Part shown: positions 35,350 to 43,487 of the stretch, piece after piece | Layout of the letters: every line of letters starts with the position of its first letter | How positions within the stretch are numbered: the first letter of the stretch is position 1 | Assembly: GCA_049324695.1 (NCBI GenBank) | Contig: JBMOMJ010000007.1 | Span: 142,387-206,386, forward strand | Origin: PMG-095 sp049324695 | GTDB taxonomy: Bacteria > Myxococcota_A > Polyangia > Polyangiales > Polyangiaceae | DNA: 64,000 nt | Direction: 5' to 3' | Program-made: the position numbers and the translations under genes | Notes under the pieces: generated by a model | Database searches by the model: none | Told to the model about the DNA's origin: nothing | What the model saw: only the letters and a program-made list of their open reading frames with translations

Positions 35350-37445
35350 ATGCGCTCGCGGCCGCTGTATGGAGCGAACGCGATGCACCCGCTGCGGCAC
35401 GCGCGCTCGCCATCGCAGCCGGCCTCGCCGTCGACGCGCGCAAAAGCGAGCTCTGCAACACAGTCGAGGCGCAGGCCGAACAGCTCGGCCTGGATCTGCT
35501 GCCGGCGAGATTCAGCTACACGGATGCCACGGACGCTGTTTCCAGCCTCGCGCCCGCCTTAATTCGCATCGTGATGCCACCAGGCGAGCCGGGCGACGCT
35601 CCCCGCCAAGGCCATCTGGCGGTTCTGCGCTCGTCGCGCCGCACCACGCTACTGCTCACTCCGACTCACAAACAGCTGCGGGTGCCCACGCAAAGCATCG
35701 TGCAACGCTTGGTGGAGCCGCTGGTCGCCGAACCCGCGGCGCTGATTGAGACCTGGCTCGAGCAAGCCGAGGTGCGGCAACGAAAACGACCTCACGCTCG
35801 GCGCGCGTTGCTCAAGATGCTCGCCGGCGAACACAACGTGGACGGGATCTGGCTTTTGCGCCACGACCCCGGCGCCCGCTTTTGGCGCGTCCTCAGTGCG
35901 CAGGGTTTGCCCGCCCACGCGGCGGCCTTCGCGCTCGCGGCGCTCGTCGAAGTCGCGTGCACCACCTGTGGCTGGTGGCTGCTCGGCAGCATGGCTCTCG
36001 ATAACGCAGCGCGCCCTGGCTCGTTGTGGGCGTGGTCGTTGCTACTCTTTACGGCCGTACCCTTCCGCGTGCTCGGAACTTGGGCGAGCGGGCGCCTCAG
36101 CGTGATCTTCGCGAGCGCCTTGAAGCAGAGAACCTTGTGCGGCGCGCTCCGCCTCGATCCGAACGCGATTCGCGGGCGCGGCTCCGGAGGCCTGCTCGCA
36201 ATGGCTTCGGAATGTGAAGCCATCGAACGCGCGGGCCTCGACGGCACGCTCGGCGCGTTTCTAGCGGTCACACAGCTGCTCGGCGCCGTCGCGATTTTAG
36301 CGGCCGGCGCTGGCGGAGTTTGGCATGCAGGGCTGCTAGTAGCCGCCTTCACGGCGCTCGCATTTCACGCTGCACGCACGTTTCAACGCCTGTCGAGTTG
36401 GACCAGCGAGCGATTCGGTTTGAGCTCACGCTTCGTGGAGTTACTGCAAGGTCAGCGCACGCGTCTCGTGCAGGGCAACTCCGCTAGCTGGCACGACCAA
36501 GACGACGCGGCGCTCGCCCGCTATGCCGATGCGTCGCGCGCGAACGATGGCAGCCTGGGAGTGCTCGCTACGTTGCCGGCGCGCGGCTGGCTCGTCGTTG
36601 GGCTGTGCGGTCTTTTGCCAGCCATCGTCTACGGCGCCGCACCGGAAGCGGTGGCCATTTCAACACTCGGCATCATTCAGGCGCAAAATGCGTTTGCTGC
36701 GCTCGCTCAAGGAATTGGCGCGCTGCTCACGGCCAGTGTGGCCTGGCAATCCGTAAAGCCGTTGTTCCGAGCCGCCGCGGCGCGACCCCAGGCAGCCGCA
36801 CTCGAGCTGCCTGCGCCATCGGCGGGCTCCGCAGCCAGCACGATCGAGCTGTCAGGTTTATCGTTCCGCTACGGCACAGCCGGCCGCTACGCGTTGCGAA
36901 ACTGCAGCGCCACTATTCGCGCTGGCGAACGTTGGTTGCTCGAAGGCCACTCCGGGAGCGGCAAATCCACGCTCGCCAATCTGATCACGGCAGTGTATCG
37001 ACCCACCTCGGGCTTCATTTTGCTCGACGGGCTCGACCGAGCCACCCTCGGCGACTCCGGCTGGCACGCGCGTGTGGCCAGCGCTCCGCAGTTTCACGAA
37101 AACTACCTGCTCGCCGCGCCGCTTTCATTCAACCTGCTGATGGGTCGCGGGTGGCCCCCCGAACCAGCCGATTTGGAAGCCGCACGCGACGTCTGCCAAG
37201 CGCTCGGCCTCGGACCCCTGCTGCGCCGCATGCCCTCGGGGATCCATCAGCTCGTCGGCGAAACCGGTTGGCAACTCTCACATGGCGAGCGCAGTCGTGT
37301 CTTTTTGGCGCGCGCGCTACTTCAACGCGCATCCGCGCTCGTGCTCGACGAAAGCTTCGGGGCGCTCGATCCCGAAACGCTCGAGTCGTGCATGAGCGAA
37401 GTTCGCAAGCGGGCTCCCACGCTGGTCGTCATTGCGCACCCCTGA
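35346..37445 (+). CDS. second ABC exporter subunit of the operon
   Basis: 699 residues. The N-terminal 180 residues are unlike C39 and have no catalytic Cys-His set. They are followed by a membrane domain with about five helices and an ATPase with Walker A GHSGSGKST (about 534), signature LSHGERSRVFLARAL (LSHGE for LSGGQ) and Walker B ALVLDESFGALDP. Pairs of this kind, one with peptidase and one without, are found in peptide-maturation transport loci and probably form a heterodimer. Start ATG overlaps the previous stop. It ends 11 bases from the convergent gene. Confidence 0.8.
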   Translation: MNALAAAVWSERDAPAAARALAIAAGLAVDARKSELCNTVEAQAEQLGLDLLPARFSYTDATDAVSSLAPALIRIVMPPGEPGDAPRQGHLAVLRSSRRTTLLLTPTHKQLRVPTQSIVQRLVEPLVAEPAALIETWLEQAEVRQRKRPHARRALLKMLAGEHNVDGIWLLRHDPGARFWRVLSAQGLPAHAAAFALAALVEVACTTCGWWLLGSMALDNAARPGSLWAWSLLLFTAVPFRVLGTWASGRLSVIFASALKQRTLCGALRLDPNAIRGRGSGGLLAMASECEAIERAGLDGTLGAFLAVTQLLGAVAILAAGAGGVWHAGLLVAAFTALAFHAARTFQRLSSWTSERFGLSSRFVELLQGQRTRLVQGNSASWHDQDDAALARYADASRANDGSLGVLATLPARGWLVVGLCGLLPAIVYGAAPEAVAISTLGIIQAQNAFAALAQGIGALLTASVAWQSVKPLFRAAAARPQAAALELPAPSAGSAASTIELSGLSFRYGTAGRYALRNCSATIRAGERWLLEGHSGSGKSTLANLITAVYRPTSGFILLDGLDRATLGDSGWHARVASAPQFHENYLLAAPLSFNLLMGRGWPPEPADLEAARDVCQALGLGPLLRRMPSGIHQLVGETGWQLSHGERSRVFLARALLQRASALVLDESFGALDPETLESCMSEVRKRAPTLVVIAHP

Positions 37446-37456
37446 GCAACGCAAGC

Positions 37457-38044
37457 TCAATGGCAGCCGGCGCTCAGCGTATCGAGCACGGCCTTGGGCC
37501 ACGAAGACACGAACACGCCGCCGGCGTCGCGCACCACGACGCCCTCGTCCAGCGCGAGCAATTGAAACTCGCTCGGATCGCCTTCCAACGTGTCCTTGAT
37601 GCGAAGCCTTGCTGCGTCCGCTCCCGAGCGCGCCCACAACGCCCTGGCCTCGCTCGGCGCCAGTACGCGGCGCACGCGCAACGACGCCAACGCGGGCATC
37701 ACTGCGTCCCAAGGCTTGCCCGCCGAACAGCGCTCGAGAAGCTTCCCTGTCGCGTCGGTCACCGAAATTTGAAAGGGATCTCGCGGGCTCGCTCGCTCTG
37801 CGCGCAGCTGGCGCTGCCGAGTCACGTAGTCGATCCCGTGCACGGCCTCGGGATCCACCGCGAACGCTTCCTCGCCGGTCTTGAGCTGCGAAACAAACGC
37901 CGACTCCGGTTCTACGCTCTCGGCGCTCGCCGCGCCCACGGCTCGAGACGCAGCGGGCGCCCCAGCGCGGCTGCGGGCGAACCAAACACCACCCGCCAGA
38001 GCCACCACCGAAAGCGCCAGCAGCGCGCGCAAACTCGACTTCAC
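37457..38044 (-). CDS. small membrane-anchored protein downstream of L,D-transpeptidase
   Basis: 195 residues from a GTG (38042-38044) that overlaps the stop of the L,D-transpeptidase gene (GTGA). It has a single N-terminal helix (LRALLALSVVALAGGVWFA) and an Ala/Ser-rich stalk. The exported domain is alpha/beta without known motifs (FQISVTDATGKLLERC, DEGVVVRDAGGVFVSSWPKA). Coupling suggests a helper in peptidoglycan cross-linking, but this is inference. Confidence 0.65.
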   Translation of the reverse strand: MKSSLRALLALSVVALAGGVWFARSRAGAPAASRAVGAASAESVEPESAFVSQLKTGEEAFAVDPEAVHGIDYVTRQRQLRAERASPRDPFQISVTDATGKLLERCSAGKPWDAVMPALASLRVRRVLAPSEARALWARSGADAARLRIKDTLEGDPSEFQLLALDEGVVVRDAGGVFVSSWPKAVLDTLSAGCH

Positions 38045-38715
38045 TTCACCTCGACCGTCGTACTCATCGGCGCCCACTCGAAGAGCGCCTTGGCGTCCTC
38101 CTCGGTCAGACGAACACATCCGTGTGAACCGAGCCAGTCGGTGACCCCGGACTTCAACGTGCGCACCACCGACAGCGGCATCACACCGTGGTACTGGTGA
38201 ATGGCCTTGCCGTCCGTAGTAAAGAACATCGCGTAGTTCATCTGCGCGTTGTACTTGCTGCTGCGATGCACCTTCCGCTTGCGGAAAATGTGGAACACGC
38301 CCGGGTCGGTCGGATGTGAAGCGTCCCCGGTTACGCAGATGAACTTGAAGATCACGACGTTGCCTTCGCGAGCTTCCAAGGTCTGAGTCTGCAGATCGAC
38401 CACGATGCGCTTCTTGTTGTCGACGCCCTGTGCCAGCACCTGAATCTGCATGAACGCCTGCACGGTGCCGCGCGAGTCCTTGGCTTCGAGCATGGCGAAA
38501 CCACCCTTCAGACCCGTTGCGCGAAATACGCGCAAGCCACCTTGCGACGCTTGCTCTACGACGCGAACGACGCTCGGATCGTTCGGGGCTACATTCAGAC
38601 CGCTTCCGTCGGAGAGGCCCAGGGTGGAGTAGCGACTCACTCCAATCTGCTGACGTCGCAGCCCTTCGTCCCAACCCTGCTTGTCAATCCACGGCGGTTT
38701 TACGAACTTCGGCAT
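38041..38715 (-). CDS. L,D-transpeptidase (YkuD domain)
   Basis: 224 residues from the ATG at 38715, preceded by GGGG. The C-terminal half is a YkuD domain with the catalytic SHGCVRL motif (in LGSHGCVRLTEEDA) and an upstream His in AIHQYHGV. The N-terminal 100 residues probably form a substrate- or wall-binding part. Such enzymes make 3-3 cross-links in peptidoglycan or attach proteins to it. No signal peptide is visible at the chosen start, so export is uncertain; an alternative start six bases upstream does not change this. Confidence 0.85.
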   Translation of the reverse strand: MPKFVKPPWIDKQGWDEGLRRQQIGVSRYSTLGLSDGSGLNVAPNDPSVVRVVEQASQGGLRVFRATGLKGGFAMLEAKDSRGTVQAFMQIQVLAQGVDNKKRIVVDLQTQTLEAREGNVVIFKFICVTGDASHPTDPGVFHIFRKRKVHRSSKYNAQMNYAMFFTTDGKAIHQYHGVMPLSVVRTLKSGVTDWLGSHGCVRLTEEDAKALFEWAPMSTTVEVK

Positions 38716-38967
38716 GGTCACCCCATTCAGTCATCCCACCAGAGATCGACGAGTGAAGCACTCCGTGCGGCCTCTGGCTCAGTTACTCCACCGCTACCCA
38801 AAGTAACGGCAGGCCCCTCTCCTGTCCAGCTCGCCCGCCCGTGCACGCGCCTCGCCCTCTCCGCGCCAGCGCTTGGCCGCGCCGCAGGTCAACGCTCCGG
38901 CATCTCGCAGGCCAGCGGGCCGCGACGCGAGCCGTTATTTCGCCGCCGTCAACAGAACGCCGTGAGC

Positions 38968-40668
38968 TTAGGTTGGGCCCTTGGCGCCGTTCAGAATCCA
39001 CTGCCGCAGTGTCTGCAGTTCGGTCGCGCTCACGGTTGGTCCCGTAGCTGTGGGAGGCATTACGCCCGTGATGCACTGAGCGGTGGAGGATGCAACGCAG
39101 CCGGCGTTAGCGGCACGACCAGCAGCCTTCAAGTACAGCCAGCTGCGGTCCGGATCGCCTGGAACGACGAGTTGGAACTGACCGCCACCGCGCGACGGAC
39201 GGTTGACGAGGCCTTCGACGATCTTCTTGGACGTTATGTTGCCGCCCAAGCTGAGGCCCGCGTTTGCACCAGTTTCAGCGTGACAGCCGCTGCAGAGGTT
39301 GGTCTGGCTCTCGAAGATCGGTCGCACCATCGTGTGAAACTCGCCCGTTTCGGGAGGTAGGGGCTGGCTCGGGTCGATTGGATCGCCAGGCTTGAGCGAG
39401 TTTTTGATGATGTTGATTTCGGTGTCCATTTCGCGGCACTGCGCCAGCAAATCGTCCTTGTACTTTTGATCGGTTTGCTTGAGGCCTTTTGCGACGCGAT
39501 ACTTTTCCCACACGTTGTCGATCCAACCGTGCAACTTGTAGAACATGTAGTTGTCGATGTTGGAATCGGTGTTGTTCACGCCGTGAAGCGTGTTTCCCGG
39601 TCGCGCCCACTTGGCGTGCAGCAAAAAGTGCAAGCCCACGAACGGCATGTTGGTGGCGCCAGCGAGCTTTTGCCCAACGTTGCACTGGAGCCAAAAGCCC
39701 AAGGTACCCTCATTGGCAAAGCGCGCGAGGTTCTCTGGCTTGTCGATTTCGTCACCGATCTTGCCAGCCGCGAGCGCGTTGGCGTCCCAGTCTCTCCAGG
39801 CCGAGCGCCACTGCTGCGGCACGTCCTCCGCTGAGGTCGGGAACTTGGGGAAGCCAGTGAACTGTTCCGTATGTTTGGGGAACAGCTGTTTCAACGACAA
39901 CATCATGTGTCGATGAAACAGGAGGAACTGGTAGCCGTCGCCCGCCGTTTGGCAGTTTTGATCTTTGGGAACCAGCTGCGTGAAGCTGCAAATGTTTACT
40001 TTGCTGAGACCACCGCCGCCGGGCACATTGCAGCCGCGAATCGCGTGCCATTCGACGTGCGCAGCTTGCCAGAAGTTGTCCTGCATCCACTTGATGACCT
40101 CGGGCTGCAGCGTCGTATCGACGATGGCAGGATCAGTCTTTCCCGGTGGATAGTAGTCATACGGACCATCCTTCATGGTCTCGTCTACGGGCAGAGGATC
40201 GTAGCCATAGAGGCAGTGATCCTTGTGCGTGGCACCACCGCTTGCGCTGCCGCCGCTGGCACCGCCGGAAGCTGAACCGCCTGCGCTGGACGCACTGCCG
40301 CCCTTGGCCATGGAAGAGCCTGCACTGCCGCCGTTGAATGAGCCGCCGCTGGCAGCGCCACCCGCAGCAAACGAACCGCCCATCCCAGTGTTGGAGGTCG
40401 AACCGCCCGAGCTGGACCCCGTTGCACCGCCCATCGCAGCGGAGCTTCCACCGCTCGACGAGCCAGCGGCCGCGGACTTACCGCCACTACCGCTGCCACC
40501 AGTGTTGCTCGCGCTGCCGCCGCTCTGCTCGTTCGACGACGAACCAGCGTTTTGACTGCAGGCAGCCAGGAGGACCAGCTGCGATATTGCAACGACACTC
40601 AGCACGCGCGGCAGCTCACGCGTGACCGTGAAGCCGCGCCGTGGCGCGTTCGCTCTGCGCTCTACCAT
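38968..40668 (-). CDS. tyrosinase-like copper protein fused to a cytochrome c domain
   Basis: 566 residues. A lipoprotein-like signal (LVLLAAC) is followed by a Gly/Ser/Asn linker to about 150. The tyrosinase-like part has HVEWHAIRGC, FLLFHRHMMLSLKQL and LHFLLHAKW ... YMFYKLHGWIDNVWEKY, in the positions of the CuA and CuB His ligands. The C-terminal 120 residues resemble the planctomycete-type cytochrome c domain with CSGCH and a distal VMPP. AGGTG lies ten bases upstream of the ATG at 40668. Tyrosinase-cytochrome fusions suggest oxidation coupled to electron transfer outside the cell. Confidence 0.75.
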   Translation of the reverse strand: MVERRANAPRRGFTVTRELPRVLSVVAISQLVLLAACSQNAGSSSNEQSGGSASNTGGSGSGGKSAAAGSSSGGSSAAMGGATGSSSGGSTSNTGMGGSFAAGGAASGGSFNGGSAGSSMAKGGSASSAGGSASGGASGGSASGGATHKDHCLYGYDPLPVDETMKDGPYDYYPPGKTDPAIVDTTLQPEVIKWMQDNFWQAAHVEWHAIRGCNVPGGGGLSKVNICSFTQLVPKDQNCQTAGDGYQFLLFHRHMMLSLKQLFPKHTEQFTGFPKFPTSAEDVPQQWRSAWRDWDANALAAGKIGDEIDKPENLARFANEGTLGFWLQCNVGQKLAGATNMPFVGLHFLLHAKWARPGNTLHGVNNTDSNIDNYMFYKLHGWIDNVWEKYRVAKGLKQTDQKYKDDLLAQCREMDTEINIIKNSLKPGDPIDPSQPLPPETGEFHTMVRPIFESQTNLCSGCHAETGANAGLSLGGNITSKKIVEGLVNRPSRGGGQFQLVVPGDPDRSWLYLKAAGRAANAGCVASSTAQCITGVMPPTATGPTVSATELQTLRQWILNGAKGPT

Positions 40669-40911
40669 GATGTCACCTGGACGCGCGCCACTCAGTTCAG
40701 TGCGTGTCCAGCGGGGGAATGCCTCGTCGCGCCGTTCTGTATTTGAGTGAGCTCGAGAATCGAGAAGCGGCCTGCGCCTTCGCGCGACGCCTGAAGATTC
40801 TCCCGCGCGCGGACTGCCCGCCGCGTCACCAGAACGTCACACAAGTGTCGGAAATGGACCCCGGCCGTCTCGCCAGAAAGCCCGAGCGCTCCCTGACGAG
40901 ACGTCGTGCGG

Positions 40912-42009
40912 TCATGCGGATCGCCCGAGGAGCTCCGCGGGCAGCAGCGTCTTCAGCTGATCCGAGCCGACGACGACGCGGACTTCCTTGATTTGGGTGG
41001 CGATGTCCTTCATGGCTTCGAGCTCTTTCAACCGCATCAAGATTGGTTGATCGGCCATCAAGCGCGCGGTGTTGACGAGCGAGCGCGTGGCCGCGGTCTC
41101 CTCGCGCCGCAAGATTACGTTGGCCGCGGCGGATTTCTCGGCTTCGATCACGCGGTTTAGCAGCGTCTTCATCTCGCCTGGCAAAACCACGTCTTTGACG
41201 CCGACTTGGTCGAGTCGCACGCCGATGGCGCGGCCTTGCGGCTCGAGCTGCTGTGCGAGAAAACGGGTGAACGCGTCGCGCCCTTCCAGGAGCTCGTCGA
41301 GTGAGACACCGGCCAAGTACTCGCGCGCGGCGAGCTGCACAGCCAGGTACAGGGTATCCTTCACGCTAGCGACGCTCTGCGTGGCGAGCACGGGGTCTTG
41401 CACGGTGTAAGCTGCGCTTAGGTTGAGCCGCAGCGATACTTTGTCGCGCGTCATCAAGTCCTGCCCGGCAATGGCGATCTCGGTGCGACGCATATCGACG
41501 TTGCTGATGCGTGTTTCGGCTTCCGGGTGCGTCCAAACGCGGTATCGGCCTGGCTCGAGCACACGCACGATCCGTCCCTGCGTGTAGAGCAAACCCTTCT
41601 CATGCGCTTGGACCGTGGCAGCAACGTATTCGCTGCGTGGGATCAGCGCCTCGAGCTCCTGCGTGAGCGCCGGCAGTGAATCGCGCACGTCGAAGATCTC
41701 GAGCCGAACCGAAGCATCCACGGTCCAGTATCGGTGCGTGCCCGGGCGCAAGAAGTAGAGCGGCGCACCGTCGCGGTACAACACGGCGCGTTCCAGCTTG
41801 TCGAGCTTTACCTCGGCGAACCAGTCACGCGGCAGCACCGCGCGCACCTCCGGCATTGCGCGAAAGAGCAGGTCCGTCGTATCAAAGCGTTGCACGCTGT
41901 AGCCGTTTCCCCACAACCAGTGACGGCCGGGGGCGAGCGCACGCTGCGGTAGGCTGTGCCGGAGCAAGACGACCCGCTCGTGCAGTTGAACGCGAATGGA
42001 ACGCAACAT
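40912..42009 (-). CDS. SPFH/slipin family membrane-associated protein
   Basis: 365 residues from the ATG at 42009. The Band 7/SPFH domain runs from about 150 (SEYVAATVQAHEKGLLYTQG ... VDMRRTEIAIAGQDLMTRDK) to about 330, ending in the Ala/Glu-rich coiled coil (NRVIEAEKSAAANVILRREE). Before it lies an extra copy-like region (VQLHERVVLLRHSLPQRALA) with similar strands. No typical membrane helix precedes the domain. Slipins organise membrane microdomains, often with an NfeD-type protease, which is not seen here. Confidence 0.75.
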   Translation of the reverse strand: MLRSIRVQLHERVVLLRHSLPQRALAPGRHWLWGNGYSVQRFDTTDLLFRAMPEVRAVLPRDWFAEVKLDKLERAVLYRDGAPLYFLRPGTHRYWTVDASVRLEIFDVRDSLPALTQELEALIPRSEYVAATVQAHEKGLLYTQGRIVRVLEPGRYRVWTHPEAETRISNVDMRRTEIAIAGQDLMTRDKVSLRLNLSAAYTVQDPVLATQSVASVKDTLYLAVQLAAREYLAGVSLDELLEGRDAFTRFLAQQLEPQGRAIGVRLDQVGVKDVVLPGEMKTLLNRVIEAEKSAAANVILRREETAATRSLVNTARLMADQPILMRLKELEAMKDIATQIKEVRVVVGSDQLKTLLPAELLGRSA

Positions 42010-42250
42010 ATGACTCTCTCCTGAATGCCGAATGACTCGGGCGTGGGTCGCGGAAAGCGCGACCAGCAATCGCAGACCACGCCGAGACCGGCGTGCGCTA
42101 TCAAGGTGGCCCGAAATTTGGTGCTCCTCACACCGCGCAAACGCCTCCCACCGCTACGCCTGGTAGCGGTTTGGATGGCGACGAGCGGCATGTTTTCACT
42201 CAACCAGCGCGGAGTGCGGCGTGGATCGGGGGCGGGAGCGCGGGTGTCCG

Positions 42251-42286
42251 CAACGTTGGATCGATGCGCACATCGATCCGTCGTTG
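42251..42286. ncRNA. very stable hairpin, possible structured RNA
   Basis: CAACG pairs with CGTTG, then after a 2x2 internal loop GGATCGATG pairs with CATCGATCC around loop CGCA: 14 base pairs in 36 bases. It may be a terminator on either strand, but no T-run follows. Confidence 0.4.
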
Positions 42287-42402
42287 CTTCAGCCGTTGCT
42301 TGCGCGCGCGACGCAGCAGCGCTCGGCGCTGGCAAGTGCTCGCCCAACCACGAAGCGATGAGCGAGAGTAGAAGCTTCCAAATCTCGGACCGTTTTACGA
42401 AC

Positions 42403-42658
42403 GAACGACTTAGCGGGTCGTTCCCATGCTCTACCAATGAGCTACTTCCATTACGGAAGGTCGGAGTCGAACCGACTACCCTGGGGTTACCGCCGGATTT
42501 TTAGTCCAGCATGTCGTCCCGACCAGTACATCAGCCCGGAACACAGCTGACCGGACACGCTACGGAGACGAACCATGCGTGCGGCGCTGCGCCTTTGGAT
42601 GGGAGGTGTACCGCGCGGGAGTCGAACCCGCGGAGCCACGAGCAGGAATCGAACCTGC
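42403..42658 (-). ncRNA. cluster of tRNA-like fragments (T arms, D arm, anticodon arm)
   Basis: Minus strand, 5' to 3': T arm GCAGGTTCGATTCCTGC (42658-42642); T arm CGCGGGTTCGACTCCCGCG (42632-42614), only about ten bases further; T arm GTCGGTTCGACTCCGAC (42476-42460); D arm TAGCTCATTGGTAGAGCA (42444-42427); and a 7-bp stem GAACGAC/GTCGTTC with loop CCGCTAA (42423-42403). T-arm spacing is too short for whole tRNAs, and I could not fold a complete cloverleaf. Confidence 0.55.
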
Positions 42659-42980
42659 CTATTCAAGAATCAATATTTGAACTTCAGCCAGATGCCGTGA
42701 CAAGCTTCTCGTTGGGCCTCCAACTCAGTGCCGATGGAGACCAAAACGAAAAAGCCGCCGAGGTGCGGACCTGGGCGGCTTCGTGCGTTGCTGAAATACC
42801 GCCTAAAATCCCGGGAAATTCACGTCCTCTTGAAGGCACAAGCTTCGTCGCTGCCCCGTGAGGGGGAGACGCAGCCGGGATGTTATGCACACGAACGCAC
42901 TCATGACTCGACTGAGTCTAGTCAACGAGCTTCGTGCGTCAAGCCCTAACTTCGAGTTTCTCGGTGTAAGGTAATGCGCA

Positions 42981-43487
42981 ATGGATGCAGCGACGGTGTT
43001 TCACCTCCTGGTCGTGTTGCTTGCATTCCTCTTGATGCCGGCTGCGCTCGTCTTCACACGGCGCAGGCTGCTTCACAGCGAAAGCCTGCTTCTTTTTCGG
43101 TGCCTGTGGCCATCCTGGCGCTTCTTCGACGCAGTTTTCCTTGGGCCCGAGCTCTGCGTGCGCGTCGCGTCCGCTTCGGGTGAACTGAGCGAGTGGCAGC
43201 CCGTATTGCACACGCCGCAGCGTCGTGTGTCGGCGCTCGTTCTGAACGCGCGTGGCAATCTCGAGCTCGCGTATTGGTCGCTGTGCGAGCGCCTACTCGC
43301 AGAGCTCGAAGAGCAACCGGAAGGAGCCGACGCAACAGCGCTCGTCTCGTACGAGCTCGTGCAGCGCCTGATTCGATCGGAGATTCGCGAGCGCACGCTG
43401 GCAGGCGGGACGTATCAGTTTCGTCTTCGCGATCCACTGACGCACGAGGTTTGGTACGAGTCCAACTCACACCCGGTGAACGCTTGA
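42981..43487 (+). CDS. small membrane-anchored protein upstream of HTTM protein
   Basis: 168 residues. One N-terminal membrane helix (FHLLVVLLAFLLMPAALVFT) precedes a soluble domain (FFDAVFLGPELCVRVASASG ... LVSYELVQRLIRSEIRERTL). Its stop overlaps the TTG start of the next gene (TTGA). The pair is isolated from other genes, so it works with the HTTM protein, perhaps as its accessory subunit. Confidence 0.65.
   Translation: MDAATVFHLLVVLLAFLLMPAALVFTRRRLLHSESLLLFRCLWPSWRFFDAVFLGPELCVRVASASGELSEWQPVLHTPQRRVSALVLNARGNLELAYWSLCERLLAELEEQPEGADATALVSYELVQRLIRSEIRERTLAGGTYQFRLRDPLTHEVWYESNSHPVNA

Larger units (their letters stand above)
42010..42980. other. non-coding region with strong hairpins and tRNA-like fragments
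   Basis: About 970 bases without a convincing gene. It holds ACCGCTAC/GTAGCGGT (42150-42170), a long hairpin at 42251-42286, and, on the minus strand from about 42660 to 42400, a row of tRNA-like pieces. The short open frames across it are crossed by these structures. Confidence 0.5.

Noticed and set aside
36605..38200. 531-codon plus-strand frame after the second ABC gene
   Set aside because: Overlaps the ABC gene and two minus-strand genes with clear domains; composition is Arg/His/Ala-rich.
40704..40991. 95-residue plus-strand frame between the tyrosinase and slipin genes
   Set aside because: Arg-rich C-terminal part runs antisense into the slipin gene; no motif and no ribosome-binding site of note.
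42511..42861. Plus-strand frame over the tRNA-like fragments
   Set aside because: It reads through the antisense of T arms and has no coherent protein character.
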